From a bacterium (GTDB lineage Bacteria; SZUA-79; Acidulodesulfobacterales; Acidulodesulfobacteraceae): a stretch of DNA of 64,000 bases. The DNA is taken from positions 744,001-808,000 of the forward strand of contig JAJYYR010000001.1 of the NCBI GenBank assembly GCA_021800805.1, given 5' to 3'. Numbering within the stretch: position 1 is the first letter of the stretch; every line of letters starts with the position of its first letter. The translations under genes and the position numbers were made by a program. Shown here piece by piece: positions 54,431 through 63,321 of this stretch. The notes under the pieces were generated by a model. It did not search any database. It was not told where the DNA came from and was given only the letters and a program-made list of their open reading frames with translations.

Positions 54431-56302
54431 TTACATTTTAACCCTGACCATTACGCCGTTGACTTTTTCTGCAGGGAGTTTGTAAAAACGAACAAAGGAA
54501 GGAGACAGTTTTTTTATGAGGGCAAATATCCTCCAGAATATATTATTGCTGACTATTTCCTCAAAACCGTAAAATATGACTGTTTCGTCTATGTTGTATT
54601 TTCTCAACACCGATTCTACGTCCACTACTTCTGAATATCCTGCCCTTATCGAAAACTGGCTCAGTCCCGGAGCAACGTCATTTTTAAAAAGAATGTCCGC
54701 TCCATAAGGTTTTTCGGTTCTTTCTATCGAAACGAATATATTTTTTTCATAGATAATATTGTTGTTGAACATAGTTTTAATTATATAAGGGGAAACTTTG
54801 TCGGAAAGACTTGCAAAAAAAAGCGACGTCCCTGCCAGTTTTGAAAAATTTTTATATCTGTATTCGTATTCTTTTAAAAATATATTAAAATCGGTCATTT
54901 TATATATGCCGTGCAGCCGCTTCTGTCCTTTAGTATATATCATTATGATAGCAAAAGGTATTGTGGCGATTATTAAGGCGAAATAGCCTCCCTGCAAGGT
55001 CTTGTAAAGCAGATTGGAAGTTAAAAACATTATATCGGCAGACGTCGTTATCAGCGAAACAAACAGCATGAAATATCTTCTCTTATGAAAAAAATGAATG
55101 TTGATTAAAATTCCCGTAAAAGTCATAGTTCCGCTGACCGCAAGTCCGTAAGCCATTGCAAGGTTGTTCGACGTCCTGAATATCAGTATTGCCGCTAAAA
55201 CGCTGAGAAACAGAAACCAATTCGCAAAACTTATATATATCTGGGATTGTATTTCGCTCGATTTATAGCTTATTTTTAAAAGAGGTATAATTCTGTTGTT
55301 TATAAGCTGGTAAACTATAGAAAATATGCCGCTAATGACGGCCTGAGAAGCTATTACGGTCGCCGTAATACTTAAAATTAGGATGGGGACATAAAAAAGG
55401 CGCGACTGCGAATAAAGCATCTTAAAAAAGGCGTTTGTATCCGTTCTATGGGAAAGCAGGAATGCGCCCTGTCCTATGTAGTTTAAAATAAGCATTATGA
55501 ATACGAAAATCCATGCTTTGGTTATGGGTTTTCTTCCTATATGTCCCATATCGGCATATAGGGCTTCTCCGCCGGTTGCGGAAAGGATGACGTCCGACAA
55601 TACGAATAAAGAAATGATGCCGTGGGCTATTAAGCGGTTTGCCGAAATGTTGCCGTAAAACACAAACCTTAAGGCGTAGCAGGGATTTATGACCTTTAAG
55701 AAAATTTCCGGCATATGCAAAAGCGATAAAAAACCGGAAACGCCTATAACGATAAACCATAAAAGCATAACCGGGCTGAAGATATTTGCGACTTTTTCGG
55801 TCCCCTTCTGCTGATACCAGAATAGAAATGCGGTAATTATAATTGAAATAAAAACAACCGTGTCCGTCGTTATATTTTTAAAGAAGGGTATCAGGCTCAT
55901 GCCTTCGACAGCGCTCAATATACTGATTGCGGGGGTGATTACGGAATCGCCTATAAGAAGAGATAGGGCTATATAAGATATAACGGTAATAAAAGCAATT
56001 TCCCTTGCGGATTTTATATATTTTTGAATTATGTTTTTAAGTATTATAGTGCCGCCTTCGTTTCTTTCGCTTATGCCCATGGCAAACCAGACGTACTGGA
56101 CGGTTACAAGAAGGGTCAGCGTCCATATTATGAGGGATACGACGCCCAAAACGTTAGAGTTCGTGACTTTCAGGTAAGCAAAAATGACGGCTATCGTATA
56201 TATAGGGCTTGTCCCTATGTCGCCGAACACGATGCCCAAGGCTTTTAAGGATTTATTTTCCGCTAAGGCATTTTTAGCCTTGGCTATATGAGGGTTTTTC
56301 AA
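54431..56302 (-). CDS. kup: Kup potassium transporter
   Basis: A 623-residue membrane protein with twelve segments and the Kup signature GIVFGDIGTSPIYTI near the N-terminus. SVITPAISILSAVEG and GGEALYADMGH also match. It takes up K+ with protons at the inner membrane. The C-terminal cytoplasmic part (about residues 470-623) is normal length. It converges on the Sox operon. Confidence 0.95.
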   Translation of the reverse strand: MKNPHIAKAKNALAENKSLKALGIVFGDIGTSPIYTIAVIFAYLKVTNSNVLGVVSLIIWTLTLLVTVQYVWFAMGISERNEGGTIILKNIIQKYIKSAREIAFITVISYIALSLLIGDSVITPAISILSAVEGMSLIPFFKNITTDTVVFISIIITAFLFWYQQKGTEKVANIFSPVMLLWFIVIGVSGFLSLLHMPEIFLKVINPCYALRFVFYGNISANRLIAHGIISLFVLSDVILSATGGEALYADMGHIGRKPITKAWIFVFIMLILNYIGQGAFLLSHRTDTNAFFKMLYSQSRLFYVPILILSITATVIASQAVISGIFSIVYQLINNRIIPLLKISYKSSEIQSQIYISFANWFLFLSVLAAILIFRTSNNLAMAYGLAVSGTMTFTGILINIHFFHKRRYFMLFVSLITTSADIMFLTSNLLYKTLQGGYFALIIATIPFAIIMIYTKGQKRLHGIYKMTDFNIFLKEYEYRYKNFSKLAGTSLFFASLSDKVSPYIIKTMFNNNIIYEKNIFVSIERTEKPYGADILFKNDVAPGLSQFSIRAGYSEVVDVESVLRKYNIDETVIFYGFEEIVSNNIFWRIFALIKKLSPSFVRFYKLPAEKVNGVMVRVKM

Positions 56303-56449
56303 TTCAAAAAATTAGATAAAAGTAAGTTTAATGAAATAAAATTAGTTAAATTTATAGATTTATGTTTTTATTATTGAAAACATTATTATATTACTTTTAA
56401 AAAAAAATGAAAGGTAAAAAAAGTTGACGATGAATTTTACCCCAAGTTT

Positions 56450-56478
56450 TTTACATTTACTTAAAATTGCGATATAAT
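56450..56478 (+). promoter_or_regulatory. Promoter of the minor pilin cluster
   Basis: TTTACA (56450-56455), 17 bases, TATAAT (56473-56478). The start codon of the first pilin is 54 bases further on. Confidence 0.6.
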
Positions 56479-56531
56479 TTAATAAAATAATATTATGATT
56501 ATAATGCGATACCGTCGCTAAGAAAGTTTAA

Positions 56532-57080
56532 ATGAATAAAAACGGCTTCAGCCTCATCGAAATAGTTTTCACGATTATTATAATAGGACTGGCTATGGGC
56601 GCGATAACGGAAAGTTTTTTAGCCGGTTCGGCAAAAAGCGTTAATATCGTGAACGAGGAAACGGCGGTCAACGTGGCAAAGGGGGTTATGGCGGCGCTCA
56701 ATTACTGCCGGAACAACGAGGGAAGCGTGAGCGGGGGCGGGGTGACGGGGGTGTGCAGTGCGTTTCAAAGTGTGACATGGAGTAATCCTTTAAATTTTTT
56801 ACTGTCCCAAACTCAAGGTCCGACACTTGTGAACAACGAGTGTTTTTACACGTATATAAATGCCGGTAATGTTAATTTTAGCGAAAATCCCCCCGGCAGC
56901 GGTATCGGCAGTATTAGCGGAAGCGGAAGCCCAACCGATTTTATACAGGTCATAGTCCAAACGGGCTGGTTTTCGCCTTCCGCCGGAAGTTGCCCCGCGG
57001 CTCCGGCGGGATGCCCCGGAACTCAGGGAAGTTGTCCTTACGTAACTCTTTCGACGGTCTATGCGAATTATGCAAAGTAG
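56532..57080 (+). CDS. Minor pilin / pseudopilin
   Basis: A 182-residue protein with the prepilin leader MNKNG|FSLIEIVFTIIII: cleavage after Gly5, Glu at +5 of the mature protein, then a hydrophobic helix. The C-terminal part is Gly- and Cys-rich. It is the first gene of a cluster of pilin-like genes. A start nucleotide pair without SD (GAAAGTTTAA) is seen. Cleavage would be by a prepilin peptidase, perhaps encoded elsewhere in the genome. Confidence 0.85.
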   Translation: MNKNGFSLIEIVFTIIIIGLAMGAITESFLAGSAKSVNIVNEETAVNVAKGVMAALNYCRNNEGSVSGGGVTGVCSAFQSVTWSNPLNFLLSQTQGPTLVNNECFYTYINAGNVNFSENPPGSGIGSISGSGSPTDFIQVIVQTGWFSPSAGSCPAAPAGCPGTQGSCPYVTLSTVYANYAK

Positions 57081-57093
57081 GAAAATATTAATA

Positions 57094-57438
57094 ATGAAAT
57101 CTGTGAACACATTAAAACTTAAAGATAACGAAATAAAGGCTATTAAGGAACTTAAAAAAACTATGCTGAATTTATACCCCGATGCGGAAATAATTTTGTT
57201 CGGCTCAAAAGCAAGGGGAGATTATAGCAAAGATTCGGATATCGATATTCTGATATTGTTAGATAGGCCTGTAAATTCAAGACTGAGAGAAAAAATAATA
57301 GGCTGTGTATACGATATCGAGCTAAAATATGATCTAATTTTTGGGTTGTTGGTTGAGAATAGGAATTTGTGGCATACTTCCAAATATCAGGTTATTCCTA
57401 TAGTTTATAATATAAATAGAGAAGGTATCGCCTTATGA
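57094..57438 (+). CDS. MNT-type nucleotidyltransferase (MntA-like antitoxin)
   Basis: A 114-residue minimal nucleotidyltransferase with GSKARGDYSKDSDIDILI, the GS...DxD active site intact. In MNT-HEPN toxin-antitoxin systems this enzyme AMPylates the HEPN toxin. ATG 57094 is preferred; the longer frame overlaps the pilin gene. The stop overlaps the start of the HEPN gene by four bases (ATGA), typical of TA pairs. Confidence 0.85.
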   Translation: MKSVNTLKLKDNEIKAIKELKKTMLNLYPDAEIILFGSKARGDYSKDSDIDILILLDRPVNSRLREKIIGCVYDIELKYDLIFGLLVENRNLWHTSKYQVIPIVYNINREGIAL

Positions 57439-58385
57439 ACGAGGAAGAACTAGATTTGATAAAATATGAATTGGAAAAAGCCGAAGAAACTATAAAAGCC
57501 GCCCAAAAATTGTATTGCGATAATTTTTTGATTTCTGCCGTAAATCGTATTTATTATGCAATGTTTTATTCGGTTACCGCATTATTAACATTTAAAAAAC
57601 TTACATCTTCAAAACATAGCATGGTTATGTCGCACTTTGATAGAGAAATAATAAATAAAGGACTAATCAGTAAAGATTATGGAAAATTTTACCGTTTTAT
57701 GTTCGATAATAGAAATTTTGGGGATTATGGACCATTTTCTAAATTTTCAAAACAAGAAGTAAAAGAATGGCTCGAAAGAGGAAAGGATTTCATAACCGTA
57801 GTCAAAAGACTGACATTTAAGATAATTGAAGGAAAAGAAGTAATTAGCGATAGCGGCGATAATGAAAGGCATTTAAAAGAGGATGGTTTTACGCTTATCG
57901 AATTAGTTATGACGATACTGCTTATCGGCATATTGTCGATAGGGCTTTACGAAGTCGTGATGTGGGGAATAAACGATTATCTTACCAACGAGCAGTATCT
58001 TCATTCAAATAATTCGATAACGTATGCGATGACGACTATAAGAAGGAGTATGTCGAGCGCGGCTATGCCCGGGACTCTTATTAATCCTTCCGGCACTGCG
58101 GAATGTCCATTGTCTAATTCGATTAATCCCGCGACGGGGAACAACCAGCCGATTGTTCTTGCCAATACGGCGGGACAGACTCAAACCTGCGGCGGAACCG
58201 GTCAGCCGGTTTGCGACGAGGCGGCTTTTTACCAAAATAAAAGCGGAACGCCGCCGCCGACGCCGCCACAGCAGCTTGTAGTTTTTTGTGCGAATAACAA
58301 AATATTATACGAGGAGGTGACTCCACAAAATGGAACGACGACGTCATACCCTATCGCTAATAATATTAGCGGCATTAATTTTTAG
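57435..58385 (+). CDS. HEPN domain fused in frame to a prepilin
   Basis: A 316-residue open frame. Residues 1-135 are a UPF0332/HEPN-like toxin domain (YELEKAEETIKAAQKLY; NRIYYAMFYSVTALL; DNRNFGDYG). Residues 147-316 are a PilW-like pseudopilin with the cleavage site KEDG151|FTLIELVMT and a Gly/Thr/Pro-rich body. No ATG, GTG or TTG start lies between the parts; only an ATT after GAAGGA might allow separate translation. Prepilin peptidase cleavage would release the HEPN part in the cytoplasm. Confidence 0.8.
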   Translation: MNEEELDLIKYELEKAEETIKAAQKLYCDNFLISAVNRIYYAMFYSVTALLTFKKLTSSKHSMVMSHFDREIINKGLISKDYGKFYRFMFDNRNFGDYGPFSKFSKQEVKEWLERGKDFITVVKRLTFKIIEGKEVISDSGDNERHLKEDGFTLIELVMTILLIGILSIGLYEVVMWGINDYLTNEQYLHSNNSITYAMTTIRRSMSSAAMPGTLINPSGTAECPLSNSINPATGNNQPIVLANTAGQTQTCGGTGQPVCDEAAFYQNKSGTPPPTPPQQLVVFCANNKILYEEVTPQNGTTTSYPIANNISGINF

Positions 58386-58593
58386 TTCGGCGGTTGCATT
58401 GAGCGGCTGTGGAGGCGGCGGGGGTAATGGAGGGGGTGGCGGTAATAATCCTCCGGCGGCATCTATCTGCAATCAGAATAAGAATCAAGTATATAACTGC
58501 AATATCAATATTAAGATAATTGCGCAGCCGGCTAACGGGCAGTCGTATTCTCAGACGGGCGGGGTTTCGGTTACGGTTGCGAGTCCGCAGTAA
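58330..58593 (+). CDS. Small lipoprotein
   Basis: An 87-residue protein with a short basic start, a hydrophobic stretch and the lipobox ALSGC (Cys about residue 27), so it is lipidated by Lgt. A Gly tract and two further Cys follow. Its start overlaps the end of the HEPN-pilin frame by 56 bases in another frame, with GAGGTGA before it. Role in pilus function is probable by position. Confidence 0.65.
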   Translation: MERRRHTLSLIILAALIFSSAVALSGCGGGGGNGGGGGNNPPAASICNQNKNQVYNCNINIKIIAQPANGQSYSQTGGVSVTVASPQ

Positions 58594-58659
58594 TTATTGC
58601 AGGTTATGTTGCAATAATAATATATACATATTATTATAATGTGTATTAAGAGGTGTAAA

Positions 58660-58867
58660 ATGAGAACTAATATAGTATTAAACGATTTGCTCGTGGAAGA
58701 GGCAATGAAGTTAACGAACATAAAAACAAAAAAAGAGTTGGTTAATTTAGCGTTAAAAGATTTTGTGGAAAATTATAAAAAAAAGAATTTAGCCGAATTA
58801 ATAAGGAAAAATTAAATTTGTCGAAGGATATGATTATAAATCTATGAGAGAGGGCAAAACAGGGTGA
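58660..58867 (+). pseudogene. vapB: VapB-like antitoxin with frameshift
   Basis: The first frame from ATG 58660 is a 51-residue ribbon-helix-helix antitoxin (MRTNIVLNDLLVEEAMKL; KKELVNLALKDFVE). The typical VapB tail (FVEGYDYKSMREGK) continues in the +1 frame and overlaps the VapC start. A one-base insertion near 58813 therefore separates the two. AAGAGGTG precedes the ATG. Confidence 0.75.
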
Positions 58868-58959
58868 TAGCGGTAGATACTTCGATTTTAATTAATTATT
58901 TTCAGAGCATAAATAATCCAAAAATTGTGGCTGTAGTTAACGAGTTAATAAGAATATAA
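58864..58959 (+). pseudogene. vapC: VapC-like toxin, truncated
   Basis: A GTG start gives VIAVDTSILINYFQSINNP, the N-terminal PIN-domain strand with the first catalytic Asp, but the frame stops after 31 residues. Full VapC has about 130, so only the start remains. It is harmless, and with the broken VapB it forms a dead TA pair in the pilin cluster. Confidence 0.75.
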
Positions 58960-58988
58960 ATAACCGGTAAAATTAAATTTAAATTTGT

Positions 58989-59555
58989 ATGTATAGGCTT
59001 AAACGTATTGCCGGGTCGAATAGAGGCATTTCGATAGTTCTGGCGATTATAATTATTATAGTGCTTGGATTGGCGGGGTCTATTTTCGCCTATCTGACGT
59101 CGAGCGGAAACATTACCTCTAGGTCTAATTTAACGAGCGTGGCGGCTAAGTATGCGGCAGAATCGGGGGTGGAGATAACGATGTACGAGATACTACCACC
59201 CGGCGGGGCTTTTGGCAATTCTAACACAGGTCAATTTTCCGGATGTCCTACAAAGCCCGTTCCGCCGCCGGGGGTGAGCGGCGTTAATCCGCCATATCTT
59301 TATCTTTACGGCGATTTAAAAGGCAAACCTCCCAACCCTCTCCTAAGTTCTTCTAATTATACTCCGACATTTTGCGCCGTTTACGGCACTTTGAGCGGCG
59401 GCGGAGGTGGGAATTGCACCTATTACGTTATCACTTCCAACGGATTTGCGGGCGGCACCGAAAGGGAAATTACGGCGGAAGTCGGGATAAAGAAGGGCGG
59501 CAAATGTACCGGCATTTACGTCGAAACGGAACTGCCCAATTCATATAATCACTAA
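58989..59555 (+). CDS. PilX-like pilus assembly protein
   Basis: A 188-residue protein with NRGISIVLAIIIIIVLGLAGSIFAYLTSS, a PilX-type N-terminal helix lacking the usual Gly-Phe-Glu motif, followed by AAKYAAESGVEI and a Gly/Pro-rich, Cys-containing body. It fits the last gene of a PilV-PilW-PilX type minor pilin set. No SD is visible before the ATG. Confidence 0.7.
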   Translation: MYRLKRIAGSNRGISIVLAIIIIIVLGLAGSIFAYLTSSGNITSRSNLTSVAAKYAAESGVEITMYEILPPGGAFGNSNTGQFSGCPTKPVPPPGVSGVNPPYLYLYGDLKGKPPNPLLSSSNYTPTFCAVYGTLSGGGGGNCTYYVITSNGFAGGTEREITAEVGIKKGGKCTGIYVETELPNSYNH

Positions 59556-59663
59556 AAGAAAAAGGGGACCACAAGAAAAAGGGGACAGATTTATTTATTT
59601 TCTCACTGCAGACTGCATTTGTGGGTTTTCTGCCTGAAAATAAAAAATATCTGTCCCCTTTTT
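59556..59663. repeat. REP-like hairpin repeat (AAAAAGGGGACAGAT)
   Basis: AAAAAGGGGACAGAT at 59576-59590 has a perfect 15-base reverse complement at 59649-59663. A 14-base direct copy of its left part (AAGAAAAAGGGGAC) stands at 59556-59569. This type of block is frequent in some proteobacterial genomes, often dispersed near gene ends. It can form a stable stem and might end the pilin operon. Confidence 0.75.
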
Positions 59664-59738
59664 CCTTTCTCGGAAATTCCAATTAATTAACTTGTAAATT
59701 GCTTTTAATGTCAGGCTTTTTGTGTTTTTGCTAAAATG

Positions 59739-59771
59739 TTAACATAAATTTAACAAAAATTTAACGTAAAC
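59739..59771 (+). promoter_or_regulatory. Three 11-bp direct repeats (PhoB/OmpR-type box)
   Basis: TTAACATAAAT, TTAACAAAAAT and TTAACGTAAAC follow one another without gap (59739, 59750, 59761). An 11-bp direct-repeat period is the hallmark of PhoB/OmpR-family response-regulator sites. A TATAAA-like box lies at about 59810, so activator binding upstream of the next gene is plausible. Confidence 0.55.
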
Positions 59772-59878
59772 GTAATAAAATTTTCATAATATCTTAACGC
59801 AATTTATGATATAAATAAAAACTCGAACTTTAAAGTTAATTTTTATTAAACCTTAAAATAATAGTGAGGGAATTTATT

Positions 59879-60178
59879 ATGGATGGAAGAAAATTGCGGG
59901 GTAAAAGAAAAAATAAATTAAAACCGGCAAAAAGTAGGATGAGCTTTCAAAAGTTTATGGACGGAATAAACTGCGTTCTCGAAGAAAGAAAAGAAATTGA
60001 AGATTTATTAAGCAGGGTTTTAATTTTAGACTCGGAAAGCGTATTGGCAGAAATGGAAATTAAAAGAAGAAATAATGTAATTCTTGAGGAGCGGCGAAAA
60101 ATGAAAGCTGCGGAAGAAGAAAATAAAATCAAAAGAGAGATCGAAGCCGATGCCGGAGAAACGAAATCGGAAAAATAA
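59879..60178 (+). CDS. Unknown charged protein
   Basis: A 99-residue protein, basic at the N-terminus and Glu/Lys-rich helical after residue 40, with no leader. I chose ATG 59879; a GTG at 59864 would add five residues, but GAGGGA lies correctly for the ATG. A coiled-coil role is likely. It is the first gene after the PhoB-like box. Confidence 0.55.
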   Translation: MDGRKLRGKRKNKLKPAKSRMSFQKFMDGINCVLEERKEIEDLLSRVLILDSESVLAEMEIKRRNNVILEERRKMKAAEEENKIKREIEADAGETKSEK

Positions 60179-60286
60179 TTTGCAACGGCAAACGGCAAAT
60201 TTTGAAATTTTTAAAAATTGATATCTTAATATGTTATAATATATATTATAAATTAAATTTATAAGATTTACCGGAGAATACATTTT

Positions 60287-60964
60287 ATGGAAGAAAACAA
60301 AAATATAGACATAGATAAAGACATTCATCCTGAGCAGATTTTGACGATGATATCGGGAATAATTCCAAATACGAAATATTTTGACGGCAGGTTCGATCTC
60401 CTGCAGGTACAGATTGACGAAATAAGGCGGAATCAAGAAATCGATAGAAATCAATTAAGAGACTTTAAGCTGGATGTGGATAGGCGTTTTAACGAAACGA
60501 GCAGTAAATTTGACCAGATAAATAAAGGAATAGACGATTTTAAATATTCCATCGATAAACGTTTCGAGCAGGTCGATAAAAGAATAGACGATTTTAAGTC
60601 AAATGTGGACGATAGATTTAGACAGGTCGATAAACGTTTCGAGCAGGTCGATAGACGTTTTGATCAAGTGGATGATAGATTTGAGCAGGTGGACAAGCGT
60701 TTTGAGCAGGTGGACAAGCGTTTTGAGCAGGTGGACAGGCGTTTTGACCAAGTGGACGATAGGTTCGAGCAGGTCGATAAGCGTTTCGATCAAGTAGATA
60801 AGCGTTTTGAGCAGATGATTGCCTCTATAGATAAACTTAGCGACAAATTGGAATTTAGGGACAGGGACCAGAGGAGTTTTACGTTAAAGATGTTTACTAT
60901 AGCAATAATGGTGTCCGTTTTGGGCGTACTCGGGGCTTTTTTTAAAATTTTAGGAATATTTTAA
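60287..60964 (+). CDS. Heptad-repeat coiled-coil protein with C-terminal anchor
   Basis: A 225-residue protein. Residues about 60-185 hold about a dozen 7-residue repeats of the type QVDKRFE / QVDRRFD, forming a long coiled coil, and residues 203-222 form one membrane segment. The repeat unit resembles Bdr and DUF1640-like proteins. DNA of the repeat is 21-base periodic and hence length-variable. It probably oligomerises at the inner membrane. Function unknown. Confidence 0.75.
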   Translation: MEENKNIDIDKDIHPEQILTMISGIIPNTKYFDGRFDLLQVQIDEIRRNQEIDRNQLRDFKLDVDRRFNETSSKFDQINKGIDDFKYSIDKRFEQVDKRIDDFKSNVDDRFRQVDKRFEQVDRRFDQVDDRFEQVDKRFEQVDKRFEQVDRRFDQVDDRFEQVDKRFDQVDKRFEQMIASIDKLSDKLEFRDRDQRSFTLKMFTIAIMVSVLGVLGAFFKILGIF

Positions 60965-60976
60965 TATTATTATAAT

Positions 60977-61849
60977 ATGCTCAATACCGCGCTTTATGCG
61001 ATAAATTTTGGAGATTTTTATTACGAGAATCTCGACTGTTTTGCTAATTATTCGAAGCTCGGCTTAAAAGAAATAGTTCTGATACATGTTATAGACCCCT
61101 CTATTTTTCAGCACAGCCTTTATTCCGTTTATAAAAAAGAAGACGAAGAAAAAATAAGAAAGTTTGCAGAGATTAAACTTGAAGATATTAAAAAATATCT
61201 CGAAAAATCGGGGTTTGGCGTCAGGTACGTTATCAGGGTCGGCGACATTGCGGATGAAATTGCCGAAGAAGCAAAAGCGGAAAATATAGACTTTGTAGTT
61301 CTCGATAAAAAAGCGGGCGGCAAGCCTGAAAAATATTTTTCGTTTTACGGTTCGCCGCTTTACGATATTATAATTAAAATAGAAAAACCTGTTTTGATTA
61401 TGAAACGTGTTTTGTTTCATTCTCCAAGCTGCAGGAATCTTTTTGGCGACGTTGTTTTTGCAACGGATTTTTCAGAATATTCGTTTAAAGCCCTGCCGTT
61501 AATATTAAAAGTCCCCGACGACGTAATTAAATTATTTACTATTTTGCACGTTATAGACAAAAAGAACGTCGAAATAGAAGATTACGAAAAAAGTCTGGCG
61601 GAAAAGTTAGAGTCGGTAATGAGCGGGCTGAACTACAGGTTTGCAAAAGAAAAATCAAATTTAGAAATAGCTGTAAGAAAAGGCGTTCCTTTCAAAGAAA
61701 TAATCGATTTCATAGAAGAAACCGGAAAAAAATTATTAGTTTTGGGTTTCAAAGGAAAAGATAGAGAAGATTTAAAAGAAATTATTTTCGGAGGCACCGT
61801 CGAAAGAATAATAAGCGCGCTACCCTGTTCTATACTGATAGCAAAGTGA
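60977..61849 (+). CDS. Tandem universal stress protein
   Basis: A 290-residue protein of two UspA domains. The second has VVFATDFSEYSFKAL and the ATP-binding pattern LGFKGKDRED...GGTVERI (G-x2-G-x9-G-T). The first domain lacks this full motif. USPs bind ATP and act in stress tolerance. It starts 12 bases after the coiled-coil gene, so one operon. Confidence 0.88.
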   Translation: MLNTALYAINFGDFYYENLDCFANYSKLGLKEIVLIHVIDPSIFQHSLYSVYKKEDEEKIRKFAEIKLEDIKKYLEKSGFGVRYVIRVGDIADEIAEEAKAENIDFVVLDKKAGGKPEKYFSFYGSPLYDIIIKIEKPVLIMKRVLFHSPSCRNLFGDVVFATDFSEYSFKALPLILKVPDDVIKLFTILHVIDKKNVEIEDYEKSLAEKLESVMSGLNYRFAKEKSNLEIAVRKGVPFKEIIDFIEETGKKLLVLGFKGKDREDLKEIIFGGTVERIISALPCSILIAK

Positions 61850-61885
61850 TTTAGCGCATATTATTAATCATTAAATATTTATATA

Positions 61886-63226
61886 TTATATATAGGATTT
61901 TGCGAAAAAGCCGAACAAAACAGTCGCCAGAATGATTATAAACGCGACTAAACCGTATGCCGATATATAATTGAAATAATCGAATACCGCTCCTACCGCA
62001 AAAGGTCCAAGGACAAATCCTAAATCGCTCAACGTCCTGTAAATCCCTACGGCTTCGTCATAATGACTTTTGTCCACGCTGTCCATTAAATAAAGATTCC
62101 TTGCCGGACCGGAAAAGCCGCCGCCGGCGCTTAATAAAATAATTGACAAGACGAATGCGGCGGTGTTTTGAAATATTATAAAGCTTAAAACGCCCGCCGC
62201 CGTTATAATAAAAGACGTCGTTATGGATTTTTTAACCCCCATTGCATTTATAACTCTATCCGAATAATAAGTAAGAACCACACCGATTATTGCGGATATA
62301 GAAACGATAAGACCTATGTCGGCTTTATTTAAATTCATCACGCTGTAACCGACGAGAGGCACAAGCTCCCTTCTGGAGCCTATTCTTGAAAAGAAAAACG
62401 AGAACGTCAGAAAACATAACGCAATAAAATTAAAATTATATAAAAGGGAGAAATATTTTACGCCGCCGGACATGCCGGTTAGTTTGCGGCCCGGGGTATT
62501 TGCATTTGCATTTGGAATATCGGTATCCTCGTCATTTATATTCTTTAAATTCTTAAGGTTATTCTTGTTATTTATATCGTCGTTTAAAGCGCTGCCCGTA
62601 TTGTTCAGGTTGTTTAGAAATCCTTTATTGTAAAACGCAATAATTACCCCTATGGTCATTATTACCGTATAAAGCAAAAAAGCCGCCTTGTCGGTAAACT
62701 CGTAAGCTACTATGGCGCCGAGAAACGGGGCGGATCCCATTGAAAGCCTTCTTGCTATCATATATCTGCTTAAAACTTTAGCCCTTTTTTCTTCTTTATA
62801 AAGCCGTTTCGTCAGGATTATCATCGAAGACGTGTTGATTATGCCGGAGCCGAAACCTTCGAGAAACCTGAATATAAAAAGTTGGTAATATGCGGTGGAA
62901 AACAAATATCCTACGGCTCCGGCGAAAATAAAAAGTATGCCTATATGTATATATTGAGAATTGCGTCTTTTGCTAATTATACTTATTGGAATATTGACGA
63001 ATATGCGGGCTAAACCGAAAGACGCTATTATTAAACCTATAGTAATTATGCTTGCGCCCAGACTTTTTGCGTAAAGCGGAAGGACGACGGTGTTTAATCC
63101 GAGTCCGAAATCTGCAAGGGCGATTGTCGAGAGAATTGCGATTAAGAGTCTTTTGGTAGAGGCAGGCGGGGTTTCGGTAATATTTTTTATTTTGCCGCCG
63201 TTGCCGTTGCCGTTGTTTGCTTTCAT
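61886..63226 (-). CDS. MFS transporter
   Basis: A 446-residue membrane protein with twelve segments split by a hydrophilic Asn/Asp-rich loop of about 45 residues in the middle (around 215-255). The motif A-like RIFVNIPISIISKRRN and GFGSGIINTSSMIILT fit MFS exporters. Substrate not evident. Convergent with the USP operon. Confidence 0.88.
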   Translation of the reverse strand: MKANNGNGNGGKIKNITETPPASTKRLLIAILSTIALADFGLGLNTVVLPLYAKSLGASIITIGLIIASFGLARIFVNIPISIISKRRNSQYIHIGILFIFAGAVGYLFSTAYYQLFIFRFLEGFGSGIINTSSMIILTKRLYKEEKRAKVLSRYMIARRLSMGSAPFLGAIVAYEFTDKAAFLLYTVIMTIGVIIAFYNKGFLNNLNNTGSALNDDINNKNNLKNLKNINDEDTDIPNANANTPGRKLTGMSGGVKYFSLLYNFNFIALCFLTFSFFFSRIGSRRELVPLVGYSVMNLNKADIGLIVSISAIIGVVLTYYSDRVINAMGVKKSITTSFIITAAGVLSFIIFQNTAAFVLSIILLSAGGGFSGPARNLYLMDSVDKSHYDEAVGIYRTLSDLGFVLGPFAVGAVFDYFNYISAYGLVAFIIILATVLFGFFAKSYI

Positions 63227-63283
63227 AGCCGTTTATTTTATAATATAATGACTTTTAAGTCAATTTGTAAGTACCGACCGTGA

Positions 63284-63312
63284 TTGTCAAATATGATAAA
63301 ATCGTGTATAAT
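63284..63312 (+). promoter_or_regulatory. Promoter of the ferritin-like/membrane gene, leaderless
   Basis: TTGTCA (63284-63289), 17 bases, TATAAT (63307-63312). ATG at 63322 lies nine bases after the -10 box, so the mRNA would start near the AUG with no SD. Confidence 0.6.
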
Positions 63313-63321
63313 TTAATAACT

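Noticed and set aside
60599..60797. Repeat-derived frames on both strands
   Set aside because: They are shadows of the heptad-repeat gene.
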